Position numbers and translations under genes: made by a program. From contig JADJSA010000018.1 of the NCBI GenBank assembly GCA_016711925.1, forward strand, positions 418,403-482,402: a stretch of 64,000 bases of DNA, read 5' to 3'. Each line of letters opens with the position of its first letter. Positions within the stretch are counted from its first letter, which is position 1. The notes under the pieces were generated by a model. The model saw nothing but the letters and a program-made list of their open reading frames with translations, was not told the DNA's origin and ran no database searches. This document shows, one piece after another, positions 55,156 to 64,000 of this stretch. This stretch comes from Candidatus Methylophosphatis haderslevensis. GTDB taxonomy: Bacteria > Pseudomonadota > Gammaproteobacteria > Burkholderiales > Rhodocyclaceae.

Positions 55156-57521
55156 TCATCGACGCTTGCCGCTCGGCGGGGCGGCAAGCAGCGCCGAAAA
55201 GATCAGCGCCAACACCGCACCAGGGCCGACCGTGGTGCCGATCGCGTTCAGCACCGGCACACTGGAAAAGCCGAGCAGGCCGAATCCGATCATGGTCGAA
55301 AAGTTGGCCAGCAACAGCGAAGCCAGCATGCGCGGCGGCGGCCCCAAGCCGTCTTCGCGGTTGCCACGATCGAAGAACAGAGCGTAGTTCGATCCGACGG
55401 CGACGATCAGCAGTATCCCGACCAGATGCATGATGTTGAGCTTGACACCCGCCACGGCGAGCCCGGCGACCACCACCAGCACGGCGGCGACCAAGGGCAG
55501 GGTGACCCGCAGCACGCGGGCGGCGGAGCGCAGGGCAAACCCGAGCAGCGCCAGGATCGCGAGCAGGCCCGCAGCCGACTGCCAGATGGCTTCGCGCAGG
55601 TAGCCGCCGTAAAGCTTGTCGGACTCCACCTTGATGTCGACCAGAGTCGCGTCGGTCCCGGCGATGGCGTTGCGCACCGCCTGGGCATCGATGACGAAAG
55701 CCGCCGGCCCCGAATCGGGTGCCTGCAGCGGCATCAGGACGCTCCAGCCGCCCGCGCGTTTGGCACCAGCATCGAATCGAGCGCCAGCGCGAACGAACTG
55801 CCCGGCCAGGTCGGCGCGCGTGAGCAGCGGGCGGCTGCGCGCTGCCTCGACGTCGGCGAGAAATGGCGCGAGCTTGTCTGCGTGCAGGGGCAGCCCTGCG
55901 GTTGCGCGTGCCAGCCGCAGCGCCAGATCCGGCAGCGCCGGCAGGCTCGCCCTGCGCGCAAGCTGGGTCGCCTCGCTCGGCAGGTAGCGCGACGGCGTCT
56001 CGAACCCGGCGAGCACGCCGCGTTCGATCAGTGGCTGCAGCCGGGCGCTGACCTGTTCCGCGCTTTGCAGCGCGGCCTCTTCGGTAGCCGCCATGACGAC
56101 GACCATGGTGCGTGTGTCCGGCGCACCGAGGTCGGCGCGCATGCGCGCGTCGAGATCCTGTGCGGCTTGCGACACCGGGCTCAGCGCGCCGAGTTCGCGG
56201 TTCCACAGCTTGTCATGCCTTGACGAACAGCACCACCACTGCGATCGCGACCAGCAGCGGGACGATCGCCCGCCAGCGGTCGCGCCCGCGCGACCAGCCG
56301 CGCCAGGCGCTGCCCGAGCGGCGTCAGATCGCGGATTCGCAGACCGGCCGGCAGCAGGGCCGGCAACACGAAGCGGGTGATTGTGGCAGCCGTGATCAGG
56401 CCGGCGATCGAATACAGGCCAAGCTGGGCGAGGCCCGGAAAACCCGAAAACAGCAGGGCGGAGAAGCCGAACACCGAAGTCAGCACGCCCAGGCGGATGG
56501 TCGGCCAGAAGAAATCGGTCAGCCAGGCCGCGTCACGTTCCGTTCCGACTGCACGAACAGGTAGATCGAATAGTCCACCGCCTCGCCAATTAGCGTGGTG
56601 CCGAAGCCCAGGGTTACACCGTGCACCATGCCGTGTCCCAGGCTCACCGCTGCGACCGCCGCCAGCGCGCCGCAGGCGACCGGCAGCAGCCCGAGCAGCA
56701 AGCCGGCAAGCGAACGATAGACCGCGAACAGCACAGCCGCGATCAGCACCGTGCTTAGCGCCGCCAGACGCTTTGCCTCGCGTTCGATGGTGGCACGGGC
56801 GTCGACCGCGAATACGCCCGGCCGCTCAGCAGCAGCCGGCCCGGCTGCGCCCTGGCGACCTCGCCACGGCCTCGGCATAGGCGCTGCGCACCGCGGCCAG
56901 GCGCGCGCCTGGGCGTCGGTATCGGCGCCGGTCGCCCGCGTATGGGCCAGCAGGAGCGCCCGCTGGTGGTCGCGCGAGACCCAGACCCCGTTCTCCATCG
57001 TGGTGCGCGAGGTGCCACCCAGTTCGCCCATCAGCAACAGAGCCAGCTCGCCGGTGGGGTCGCGCGGCACCAGCGCCTTGGCCAGCAGGCCGGCCGATGA
57101 GGTCAAGAGGTCGAGCGTATCTTCGATCGCGGCGCGCAGCCCGGCTTCGCCTGAAGCGCTCCGGTGTGACGGCGGGACTCAACAGGTAGCGATGGGTGAG
57201 CAGGATGTCGCGTTCGCGCGCAAGCCCAACCGGCTCGCCGTTGGCGATCAGGGCGAATTGCGGATCCTGCCGCAGTCGCGCGGCCAGCGCACGCGAGACG
57301 CGCGTGCGCGATGCGGCATCGCCCTGATCGATGCCGATCAGAATCAGCCGCGAGACCGCGCCGTCGCGTAACTGGTCGACCAGCACCTGCTGCTCGCGCG
57401 TCGGCGTCTTGGGCAGGAAGGCGGAGAGATCGGCGGTGAACTGCGTCCGCGCGACGATCAGCACGCAGCCCGCCATCGCCGCGAGCCAGATCGCGATGGC
57501 GATTCGACGAGCCGCCGTCAC
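55156..57521 (-). CDS. MMPL/RND-family exporter of the aryl polyene operon (several frameshifts)
   Basis: A GTG at 57521, overlapping the LolA-like stop, starts an N-terminal helix and a periplasmic loop (F-T-A-D-L-S-A-F-L-P). At least four single-base shifts (near 57160, 56915, 56525 and 56270) separate the pieces, which include the first membrane block (G-E-A-V-D-Y-S-I-Y-L-F), L-G-V-L-T-S-V-F-G-F-S-A-L-L, a second periplasmic loop and the last block (G-S-N-Y-A-L-F-F-D-R-G). The total of about 785 residues fits the MMPL pump of aryl polyene clusters. It should export the pigment lipid across the inner membrane. Confidence 0.82.
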
Positions 57522-58108
57522 GAGGCCGGAGCCTTGTCCGGCCGTCCCGCCTTCTGGATGCTCATCAGCGAGCGATCGCCGTCGGCCTGGAGAATCTCGA
57601 TCGAGCTGACCTCGCCGCGGCTGCCGCCGATGCGGATCTTCTGCACGATCTGCGCCATCCGCGGTTCGCTCGGCGTCAGGGTCAATGTCCACTGCGCGGC
57701 ATCGCCTTCGAGCGCGAGCCCGTAGGCGCGCTGCAGGGCCTCGCGGTCGCCGGCCAGCGTGCCGCGGATGCTCTCGACGAATGCACCGACTTCCGGGTAG
57801 TCGGCAAGCGGCAGGCTGCGCTTGTGTCCGCCGCGCTCGAGCGTCAGCATGCCGCCTTCGAGCAGCATCGATTCGGGCTTGGGTTTGAGGGTTCGTTTCT
57901 CCAGCCGATCCGGGGCGACATACGACAGTTCGCCGGAAGACTCGACCGGCTGGTCGAGCAGGGCGATGAACTTGCGCTCGACAAACCTCGCCTCGCTCGA
58001 CTTGTTGTGCGACAGCAATTCCATCAACTGTGCGAGATCCCACTCGCCGGCTGCGCCGGCCGGCATTGCGCCGGCCAGCAGCAGTGCGACGGATCGCCGC
58101 GCGTACAA
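57518..58108 (-). CDS. LolA-like outer-membrane carrier protein
   Basis: 196 residues from the ATG at 58108. A signal peptide (A-M-P-A-G-A-A-G) is followed by the LolA-type half-barrel with F-V-E-R-K, S-S-G-E-L-S-Y-V-A-P-D-R-L-E-K and M-L-L-E-G-G-M-L. It likely carries the polyene lipid through the periplasm. It lies between the acyltransferase and the MMPL pump genes in the same operon and has an intact frame. Confidence 0.88.
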   Translation of the reverse strand: MYARRSVALLLAGAMPAGAAGEWDLAQLMELLSHNKSSEARFVERKFIALLDQPVESSGELSYVAPDRLEKRTLKPKPESMLLEGGMLTLERGGHKRSLPLADYPEVGAFVESIRGTLAGDREALQRAYGLALEGDAAQWTLTLTPSEPRMAQIVQKIRIGGSRGEVSSIEILQADGDRSLMSIQKAGRPDKAPAS

Positions 58109-58117
58109 GGCGGCCGG

Positions 58118-59087
58118 TCAGCGAATCTCGTGCGTTTCGGGAACATCGCGGATGCGCCAGAAATCATGGAAGTTGAACCAGTTGTACGGTGCCCGGCGGC
58201 AGTGCTGCTCGAGCCGCGCCGCATAGCGCTCGATCGCCTCGGTGGATGCGCGTCGCGTTCGCTCGCCGCAACGTCCGAGAAATCGGCGAGGCGCTCGAAG
58301 TGAACCTCGTAGCGGTTGCCACCGAGGTAGAGACCCGCCATGAACACGACCGGCCGGCGCAGCAGGGCCGCCATGCGCATCGGCCCGGTCGGCAGAGCCA
58401 CGGGTTCGCCGAAGAAACTGACCGCCTGCACCGGCTCCCGCCCAGCGTGCGATCGCCGAGCAGCCCGACCATGCCACCTTCGGCGAGGCGGTCGCGCACC
58501 GCGAGCATCGAGTCGACACGGCCCAGCGGAATGATATCAGCCTGCACTTCGGGATTGATGGCGGCCAGCGCGCGATTGATCTTGCGTGCGTTCTCGACGT
58601 GCATCACCATCGCGACGCGCAGCCCGCCCTGCTGGCGGCCGACGGCGCGCAGCACCTCGAAGCTGCCCATGTGCGCGCCCAGCAGCAGCACGCCCTGGCC
58701 GTCCGCGACCGCCTGCCTGATCACATCCTCGCCGACCACCGAAACGTCGAACAGGTCGGGACGATCGTTCACCAGATAGACGCGGTCGTGGATCGTCGAA
58801 GCGAAGCTAAGGAAATGTCGGTAGGAATCGCGCCAGGTCGGCGGACGGCCCAGCGCGCGGCGCAGGTAATCCTTCGAGGCCCGGCGCGCGGCGGGCGCGA
58901 ACAGCAGGAAATACACGGCGATCAGCCGCAGCACCAGGCGGCCGATCGGGCGGCCCAGATGCAGCGAAATCCAGGTCATCACGCGCAGCCAGAACATGTT
59001 GCTGCGCTCGGGGCGGCGCAACCACTCGGCGCGCGTCTTCCGCACGGTCGGCGCCGTCGGCCAAGTCCCCGGGTGCCCGCGCGTCAT
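58118..59087 (-). CDS. LpxL-family acyltransferase of the aryl polyene operon (frameshifted)
   Basis: From the ATG at 59087 the first frame includes L-L-L-G-A-H-M-G-S-F-E (HxxxxE motif) and D-R-T-L-G. Shifts near 58445 and 58245 connect to F-F-G-E-P-V-A-L-P-T-G-P and to a C-terminus ending F-W-R-I-R-D-V-P. Together about 322 residues. Such acyltransferases, separate from those for lipid A at 6-8 kb, are found in aryl polyene clusters and probably attach acyl chains to the pigment lipid. Confidence 0.85.
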
Positions 59088-59094
59088 CGGCCGT

Positions 59095-59406
59095 TCATGC
59101 GCGCTCCGCGCCCGAGATTCCCGGCACCACCGCGGCGCTGGCAACGCGCCGGCCGCCGGCCCACAACTCGAGACGCAGCGGCCCGCCCGGCACGGCCTCC
59201 CAGCGCAAGCACAGCGATTCACCGGGGCCGAGCGGGCTGAGGAACTTCGCGCTGGAAATCTCGCAGCCGCGGGTGGCGATGCCCGCCCGATCGAGCGCCT
59301 GCAGTGCCTGGGCCAGCAGCAGCGCGCCGGGCAGGATCGGATGGCCGGGAAAGTGGCCGGCAAACGCCGGGTGGTCGGGCGCGATCTCGATCACGGTCTC
59401 GTTCAT
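59095..59406 (-). CDS. FabZ-type hot-dog dehydratase, ApeI-like
   Basis: 103 residues from the ATG at 59406. The catalytic motif F-A-G-H-F-P-G-H-P-I-L-P-G is at the N-terminus. It is the second dehydratase of the pathway. It lies in the same open frame as the C-terminal piece of the upstream ligase, so a ligase-dehydratase fusion cannot be excluded; a one-base change would instead give the usual ATGA overlap. Confidence 0.85.
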   Translation of the reverse strand: MNETVIEIAPDHPAFAGHFPGHPILPGALLLAQALQALDRAGIATRGCEISSAKFLSPLGPGESLCLRWEAVPGGPLRLELWAGGRRVASAAVVPGISGAERA

Positions 59407-60754
59407 CGCTCCGGCCCGGCGTGCTTTGCCGAACGGCGCCGCCGCCAACTCCGCGAGCGCCGGCCGGGGCAGCTTGCCGGTTGACGCACGCGGCAGCGCA
59501 TCGACGAACACCAGCGGGCGCGGCAGGAACACGCTGTCGATGCGGCGGCGCAGTTCGCCGAGCAGCGCGGCCCGCGTCAGGCCGGCGCGACGACGAAGGC
59601 GGCAAGCCGCGCCACGCCATCGTCCGGGACATCGTCCGGCAGGTAGAAGACGCCGTCCTCGACACCTTCGATCGAGTTCAACTGATGGCCGAGGTAGGCG
59701 AGCGAACTGCGCTTGCCGGCGAGATTCACCACGTCGGCCGATCTGCCATGCAGCACGAATCGGCCACCGGCCGTGGTCTCGATGATGTCGGACAGCGGCG
59801 TCGCGCGCTCGACGTGACCGCCCGAGGCCCAGGCCTGGCCGTCGCGGGCCTCGATACGGACATCGGGAAGCGGCTCCCATTCGCTGGTCCGGGTCGAGCG
59901 CCGCGTGGCGAGCTGGCCGGTCTCGGTGCAGCCGTAGATCTCCAGCAGCGGGGCGCCGCTGCGCAGCTCGGCCTCGCGCGCCAGTTGCGGCGACAGCGGC
60001 GCGGTCGCGCAGACGATCATCTCGAGTTGGGGCAGCAGCGCGACCTCGGCCAGCAGGGTGCGCAGGTGGAAGGGCGTGGTCACCAGCACGCGTGGCGCGT
60101 CGATGCGCGCCAGTGTCGCGCAGATGTCGGCCGGGTAGAACGGCCGGCCGGCGTCGAACGACGCCCCGCTCTGCATGGCCACCAGAACCGAGGATTCGAA
60201 GCCATACATGTGCTGCGGCGGCACCGTCGCGACTACCACCCTGTCCTGGTGCGCCAGCAGGTCGAGACGCGCGGCCTCGCCGACGACGTTGCGCACCAGC
60301 GCGCCCCAGCGCTTGGCGTGTGGTTCCGGCCGCCCGGTCGAACCGGAGGTGAAGACGATCGCGCAGCCTTGTTGCGAGTCGATCCCCGGCACGGCGAACG
60401 GCCCGCGGCGGGCGCCTCGTTGAGCGGGAAGTCGAACTGCGGCAGGTCGATGTCGCCACCTGCCTTGTCGGCCAGGCAGTACAGGTCGGCGGCGAATCCG
60501 CGCAGTTGCCGTACCGTCTCGGGCGTGTGGTCGGGCGGCATCAGGGTGATCTGACCGCGCAGCATCGCCGCGCCGAGCCCGACCGCGAAGCGATAGCGAT
60601 CGCTGCATACGTTGAGCACATGGCCGCAAGCGGGCATCGCCGCGGCACCGCCCTGCACATCGGCCAGATAGCGGGCTGCACTGATCGGCTGGCCGTCGCG
60701 CCAGGCAACGACGGATTCGGGGGAACGGTGCGCGATCAGTGGCAGGCGGGCCAT
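59403..60754 (-). CDS. AMP-ligase (aryl-ACP synthetase, ApeH-like) (frameshifted)
   Basis: From the ATG at 60754 the first frame goes to about 60405, the middle frame has the adenylation P-loop T-S-G-S-T-G-R-P, Y-G-C-T-E-T-G and G-R-S-A-D-V-V-N-L-A-G-K, and after a shift near 59578 the C-terminal lysine appears in A-S-T-G-K-L-P-R. About 450 residues. It should adenylate the hydroxybenzoate starter and load it on the carrier protein. All motifs are intact despite two shifts. Confidence 0.87.
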
Positions 60755-60780
60755 CGGGTACCGATCCGCAGCGACTCGCG

Positions 60781-61445
60781 CTAGCGCGAGTCGCCCGACG
60801 CTGCGCTGGCTGATGACGCGGCCCAGATGGAGCGGACCGAGTCGAGCATGCCGACATGTTCGAACTCGGGCAGCACACGCAGCCTGACCAGATATTCCGC
60901 GCCGAACATCGCCGCAACCAGGATGGGCGTCAGCAGATTGGCGAACAGTGACCAGATCGCAAGCGGTGTGAGCATGAACAGGCCGGCCGAAATCAGGCAC
61001 AGGGCGACGAAGAACGCTGTCCACGCCAGCGTGACCTGGCGGGTGTAGCGCGCCACGTCGTCGGTCAGCGACCCATGAACGACGCGGTGTAAGCGTGTGC
61101 ACATCGGCTCGGCGCCACGGCCCAGCGTGCGGCCGAAGGCGATCGCCAGCACGACGAAGGTTCCGGCATGCTGGATGAAGTACAGCCAGGTGAAGTTCTC
61201 CAGCAACGCCCCGCGCTCGAGATAGAGCACACCCAGCAGGGCCAGACAGCCGGCGATCATCAGGCCGCGCCGCCTGGATTGCCAGGCCAGCGCATGCCGA
61301 CCGCCAGCCAGGGCGCCAGCGCCAGGACGGCGCCGAAATCGGCCAGCTCCGGATCCGAGATGAACCAGTGCGCTGCCAGTGCGTAGCCTGCGCCGAGCAC
61401 GAGCAGCGCCGCGAAACGCAGTCGTCGAATCGTGCTCGTGCGCAT
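60781..61445 (-). CDS. COG4648-like membrane protein of aryl polyene clusters (frameshifted)
   Basis: The first frame, from the ATG at 61445, has two hydrophobic segments and stops at 61260. The second frame, beginning M-I-A-G-C-L-A-L-L-G, contains three or four more helices and Y-T-R-Q-V-T-L-A-W. A missing base at about 61262 would fuse them to about 221 residues, the normal size of the ApeG-type protein. Function is unknown. It sits between the carrier protein and ligase genes, as in other aryl polyene clusters. Confidence 0.78.
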
Positions 61446-61449
61446 CGGA

Positions 61450-61749
61450 TCAGGCGCTGCGGTTGGCCGCCACGAAATCGGCAAGGCTGCGCAGCGAGCG
61501 GAAGATGGCGACGTTGTTCTCGTTGTCGGCCCGCAACTGCACGCCGAAATGCTTGGAAACCGCCAGCGCAACCTCGAGGATGTCGATCGAATCGAGACCG
61601 AGCCCTTCGCCGTACAGGGCCACGTCCGGCTGGATCTCCTCGGGTTTGATATCGAGGTTCAGCGCGGAGACGATCAGTCGCGCTAGCTCGGCGAGCAGCG
61701 CCTCGTCGGGCGCGGCCGCCTGCGAGACGGATTCAGTTGGGTCGGGCAT
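61450..61749 (-). CDS. Acyl carrier protein, ApeE/ApeF-like
   Basis: 99 residues from the ATG at 61749. The phosphopantetheine serine is in G-L-G-L-D-S-I-D. It opens the minus-strand aryl polyene operon that runs to the ketoreductase at 49.6 kb. The 180-base gap upstream (61750-61929) should hold the operon promoter, but I found no clear -35/-10 pair. Confidence 0.92.
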   Translation of the reverse strand: MPDPTESVSQAAAPDEALLAELARLIVSALNLDIKPEEIQPDVALYGEGLGLDSIDILEVALAVSKHFGVQLRADNENNVAIFRSLRSLADFVAANRSA

Positions 61750-61929
61750 GAGCGAACACCGATAGGAGTGGCGACTGCGGGAAGCTTCGGCCGGAGCGCC
61801 TTGAAGCAAAAGATCATTTACCTTGCGGTCAGGGGGCATCAACTTCGCGTCGCGCGCCGGCCGGGCACCCGCAGTAATCTGCGATATCTGGAAGCCTGTT
61901 GAACCACGATCGCCGGCAGGAACCATCCG

Positions 61930-63583
61930 TCAGGCCGAGCAGATGCGGCGCGCGCATCGATCGCCCCACCAGGCTGCCTCCTCGAAAACCGAATAGCCCG
62001 ACAGATCGCCATGGGCGAACAGGATGCACCCGTCGGCTTCGCGCAGCGCCAGCAGGCCGCGATTGGACAGATAGCCGGGCGCGGGAACCGCCATCCCGTG
62101 TCCGCGCAGGGCGATCTCGGCCCGCTCGCAGCAGGCGGCGAGCTTCCAGCCGTAGGCGGTGCGCAGGTCGGCGCTCGCCAGTTCGAGCAGCTCGGCGGGC
62201 GAGGCACGGGTCATCCATTCGCGGGCCGCGCCGGGCGACATCTCTGCCAGCGCATGATAGGCGGTGAAGACGGTGCGCGGCGGCGGGCCGACGCGCAGAT
62301 CCTGGTGCGTCGAAACGACATAGCCGAGGCTCGAGCTGCCGAGCACGATGTTGTCCCAGGCCAGCGTCGCACCCGGCAGCTCGGCCGGAAAGCGCGACAG
62401 GACGAAGTTGCTCACCAGCCAGGGCGCTTGCGCCGGCAGATGCTCGCCGGGGTCGAAGCCGAAATCCTGCATGGCCTCGACCACTCGGCCGGCGGCATGC
62501 AGCGGCATCGCGCAGATCGCTCTGCCGGGCCTTGACGACGAAGCTTTCCAGTCCGCCGGCACCCAGAGTGACGCAGAGCGCCTGCGCCGCCGCGGGATTT
62601 GGCGCAGCGAGACGGCCGTGCCATCTAAGCAGGCGCGGCGCTGGCCGTCCGTCGAGCGGTGGCGCCACGCGACAAGCCCGGCCGCCTGGGCGAGCCGGTC
62701 TGGCAACGCGCGCCGAGCCCGTCCGGCCAGGTGAGCACGGCGCCCCGTTCGGCGTTGCGCGCGTCGCCGGCGCGGCTGGCGAAGTAGTGCAGGCCGGCAT
62801 AGGCCGAGACCTGATCGGCGCCGCGCCCGTAGTCGTCGCGGCAGGTGTAGTCGAGGTACCAGCGCAGCGCTGCGCTGCGATAGCCCTCGCGCTCCAGCCA
62901 GGCCGTAAAGCTCAGCGCGTCGAGCGCGCGCCATTGCGCGTCGGCCGACGACGCGGCGATCGGCATCGCGAACGCGCGCTTGCCGTCGCTGCCGCGCGCC
63001 TGCGCGAGCCTGGTCGACCTGCGCAAGAAAGCGCTGATGTTCGCTGCGCGCTTCCGCCGGCAGGGCGTCTGCCGGCAGCACGCCGTCGTGCCACTGACCG
63101 TCGATGAGCACCCGCGATTCGGGCGCAATACGACACGGCGCTCGTCGTGGTCATGGTCGCTCCGCTGTGCGCGCCGTCGAGGATGGCGCCGAGATCCTGC
63201 AGCATCTCGCGCACGTGGGTCGATTCGCGCGACGGCAGCGGCAGCTAGTGCGCGCGCGGTCAGGTAGCGCGCCTCGCCGGCGATGCCGAGGCGAGGTTGC
63301 CGTGTGGTTCGGGCCCGCCGGACGACGATGAAATGCGTGTGCCCGAGTTTCGCCAGGCGCCAGGCGGCCGTCAGGCCAGCCGCCCCGGAGCCGGATCCGC
63401 ACCACGTCGGTTCCGTAGTGCCAGCGCGGCGGCGGGGATGGCCAGCCGATTGCGCAGTAGGTGGTCGAGTTGGCGCCCGGCGCGCGATCCGGCGGGGGGA
63501 TCTCCAGCCAGCGCCAGAAGCCGGCGCCGCTCGCGGCCGCGCGCCAGCGGCGCCGCCGCGAGCAGGAAGCTAAGCCGATCCAT
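61930..63583 (-). CDS. FAD-dependent amine-oxidase-like protein (several frameshifts)
   Basis: An ATG at 63583 overlaps the stop of the upstream gene. Reading across shifted frames gives a GxGxxG-type FAD site (G-S-G-S-G-A-A-G-L-T-A-A-W), L-P-L-P-S-R-E-S, the middle part Y-L-D-Y-T-C-R-D-D-Y-G and an intact C-terminus ending at 61930 (Y-V-V-S-T-H-Q, S-D-L-S-G-like D-L-S-G-Y-S-V-F-E-E-A). About 550 residues. Related proteins lie beside aminopropyltransferase-like genes, as here, which suggests a role in polyamine metabolism. At least four shifts are needed. Confidence 0.7.
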
Positions 63584-64000
63584 CAGCGGATTACCCGAAA
63601 GTGCCAGTCCTGCCCGATAGTACGCACCAGGCGACTGGTTGTTCAGGCGGTTGGCTTCGACCGCCGGACGCGGCATGTCGGGCGCGAAGGCGAACATCCC
63701 GCGGGTGACCTCGGCATCGAGAAAGCGCATCGGAATCCGGTAGTGCTGCGGCGGGGAAAACGGACCCTGCAGCGAGGCCAGCACGAAACCCCATTCGCCG
63801 AACGAGGGCACGTAGGCGTGGTAGGGCCAGGTGCGGAATCCCGCTTCCGCCAGGGTGGCGACGATCGACCAGTAGGCCCGCGGCGCGAAGTAGGGCGAGA
63901 ACGACTGCACGACGACATAGCCATTGGCTGGCCACGCGCCTGGAGCAGGCGGTAGAACGGCACGAATAGAGCTTGCCGAGGGCGAAGCTGGACGGATCAG
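63583..64000 (-). CDS. Spermidine-synthase-like aminopropyltransferase (C-terminal part, cut by window edge)
   Basis: The visible C-terminus has D-P-S-S-F-A-L-G-K-L-Y-S, V-V-Q-S-F-S-P-Y-F-A-P-R-A-Y-W and F-A-P-D-M-P-R-P-A-V-E-A-N-R-L, the pattern of membrane-linked spermidine synthase-like proteins. Shifts near 63945 and 63630 interrupt it. The reconstructed stop overlaps the ATG of the amine oxidase (TGATG). The N-terminal part lies beyond the window. Confidence 0.72.

Overview
The window looks like chromosomal DNA of a betaproteobacterium near the Rhodocyclales (Azoarcus, Thauera, Zoogloea or Accumulibacter-like). The GC content is high, DksA has the C-T-S-A form of its zinc-finger positions that is usual in betaproteobacteria, tandem LpxL-type acyltransferases sit divergent to metK, dapF is next to a DUF484 gene, there is a PEP-CTERM exported protein, and an aryl polyene pigment cluster is present. 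The species is inferred, not proven.

Layout. (1) 0-15 kb is a housekeeping core: the 5' end of a Zur-like Fur gene, a CobW-family GTPase, dksA, rlmI, a TPR membrane protein, a DUF484 gene, dapF, a CoA-binding protein, a lone receiver domain, two LpxL-like acyltransferases, metK with a clear sigma70 promoter, a 2Fe-2S ferredoxin, a hydrolase, a NodIJ-like ABC exporter, cutA and dsbD. (2) 14.5-19.1 kb holds a PEP-CTERM protein, a membrane sensor histidine kinase and an N6-adenine DNA methylase with no visible restriction partner. (3) 19.3-24.05 kb is an integron: intI, a LexA-like box, attI, then three cassettes (a HEPN/AbiU2-like protein; a cassette invaded by an IS91-group element; a small unknown ORF), followed by a truncated fourth cassette. 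(4) 24.05-28.6 kb is a decayed DDE/AAA transposon lying between inverted REP-like repeats that also bracket a RAYT transposase, plus an IS21 istB remnant. (5) 28.7-35.3 kb holds a RES/Xre toxin-antitoxin pair and small membrane or exported proteins. (6) 35.4-61.75 kb is a large aryl polyene (xanthomonadin/arcuflavin-type) locus. (7) 61.9-64 kb holds an FAD amine oxidase and the 3' end of an aminopropyltransferase.

How the pigment genes work together (family knowledge plus inference). The XanB2-like chorismatase makes hydroxybenzoate. The AMP-ligase loads it on a carrier protein. Ketosynthases with a chain-length factor, a ketoreductase and two hot-dog dehydratases extend it to a polyene. Methyltransferases and one or both WxWxIP flavin halogenase-like enzymes may decorate it. 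Acyltransferases, a glycosyltransferase, a LolA-like carrier, lipoproteins and an MMPL pump attach and export it to the outer membrane.

Caution on quality. Many genes that should be intact (dsbD, the ABC ATPase and most of the 50-64 kb operon) carry single-base frameshifts. They are densest at the right end and suggest assembly indels at least as much as gene decay. For those genes the span is the reconstructed gene, not one open frame.
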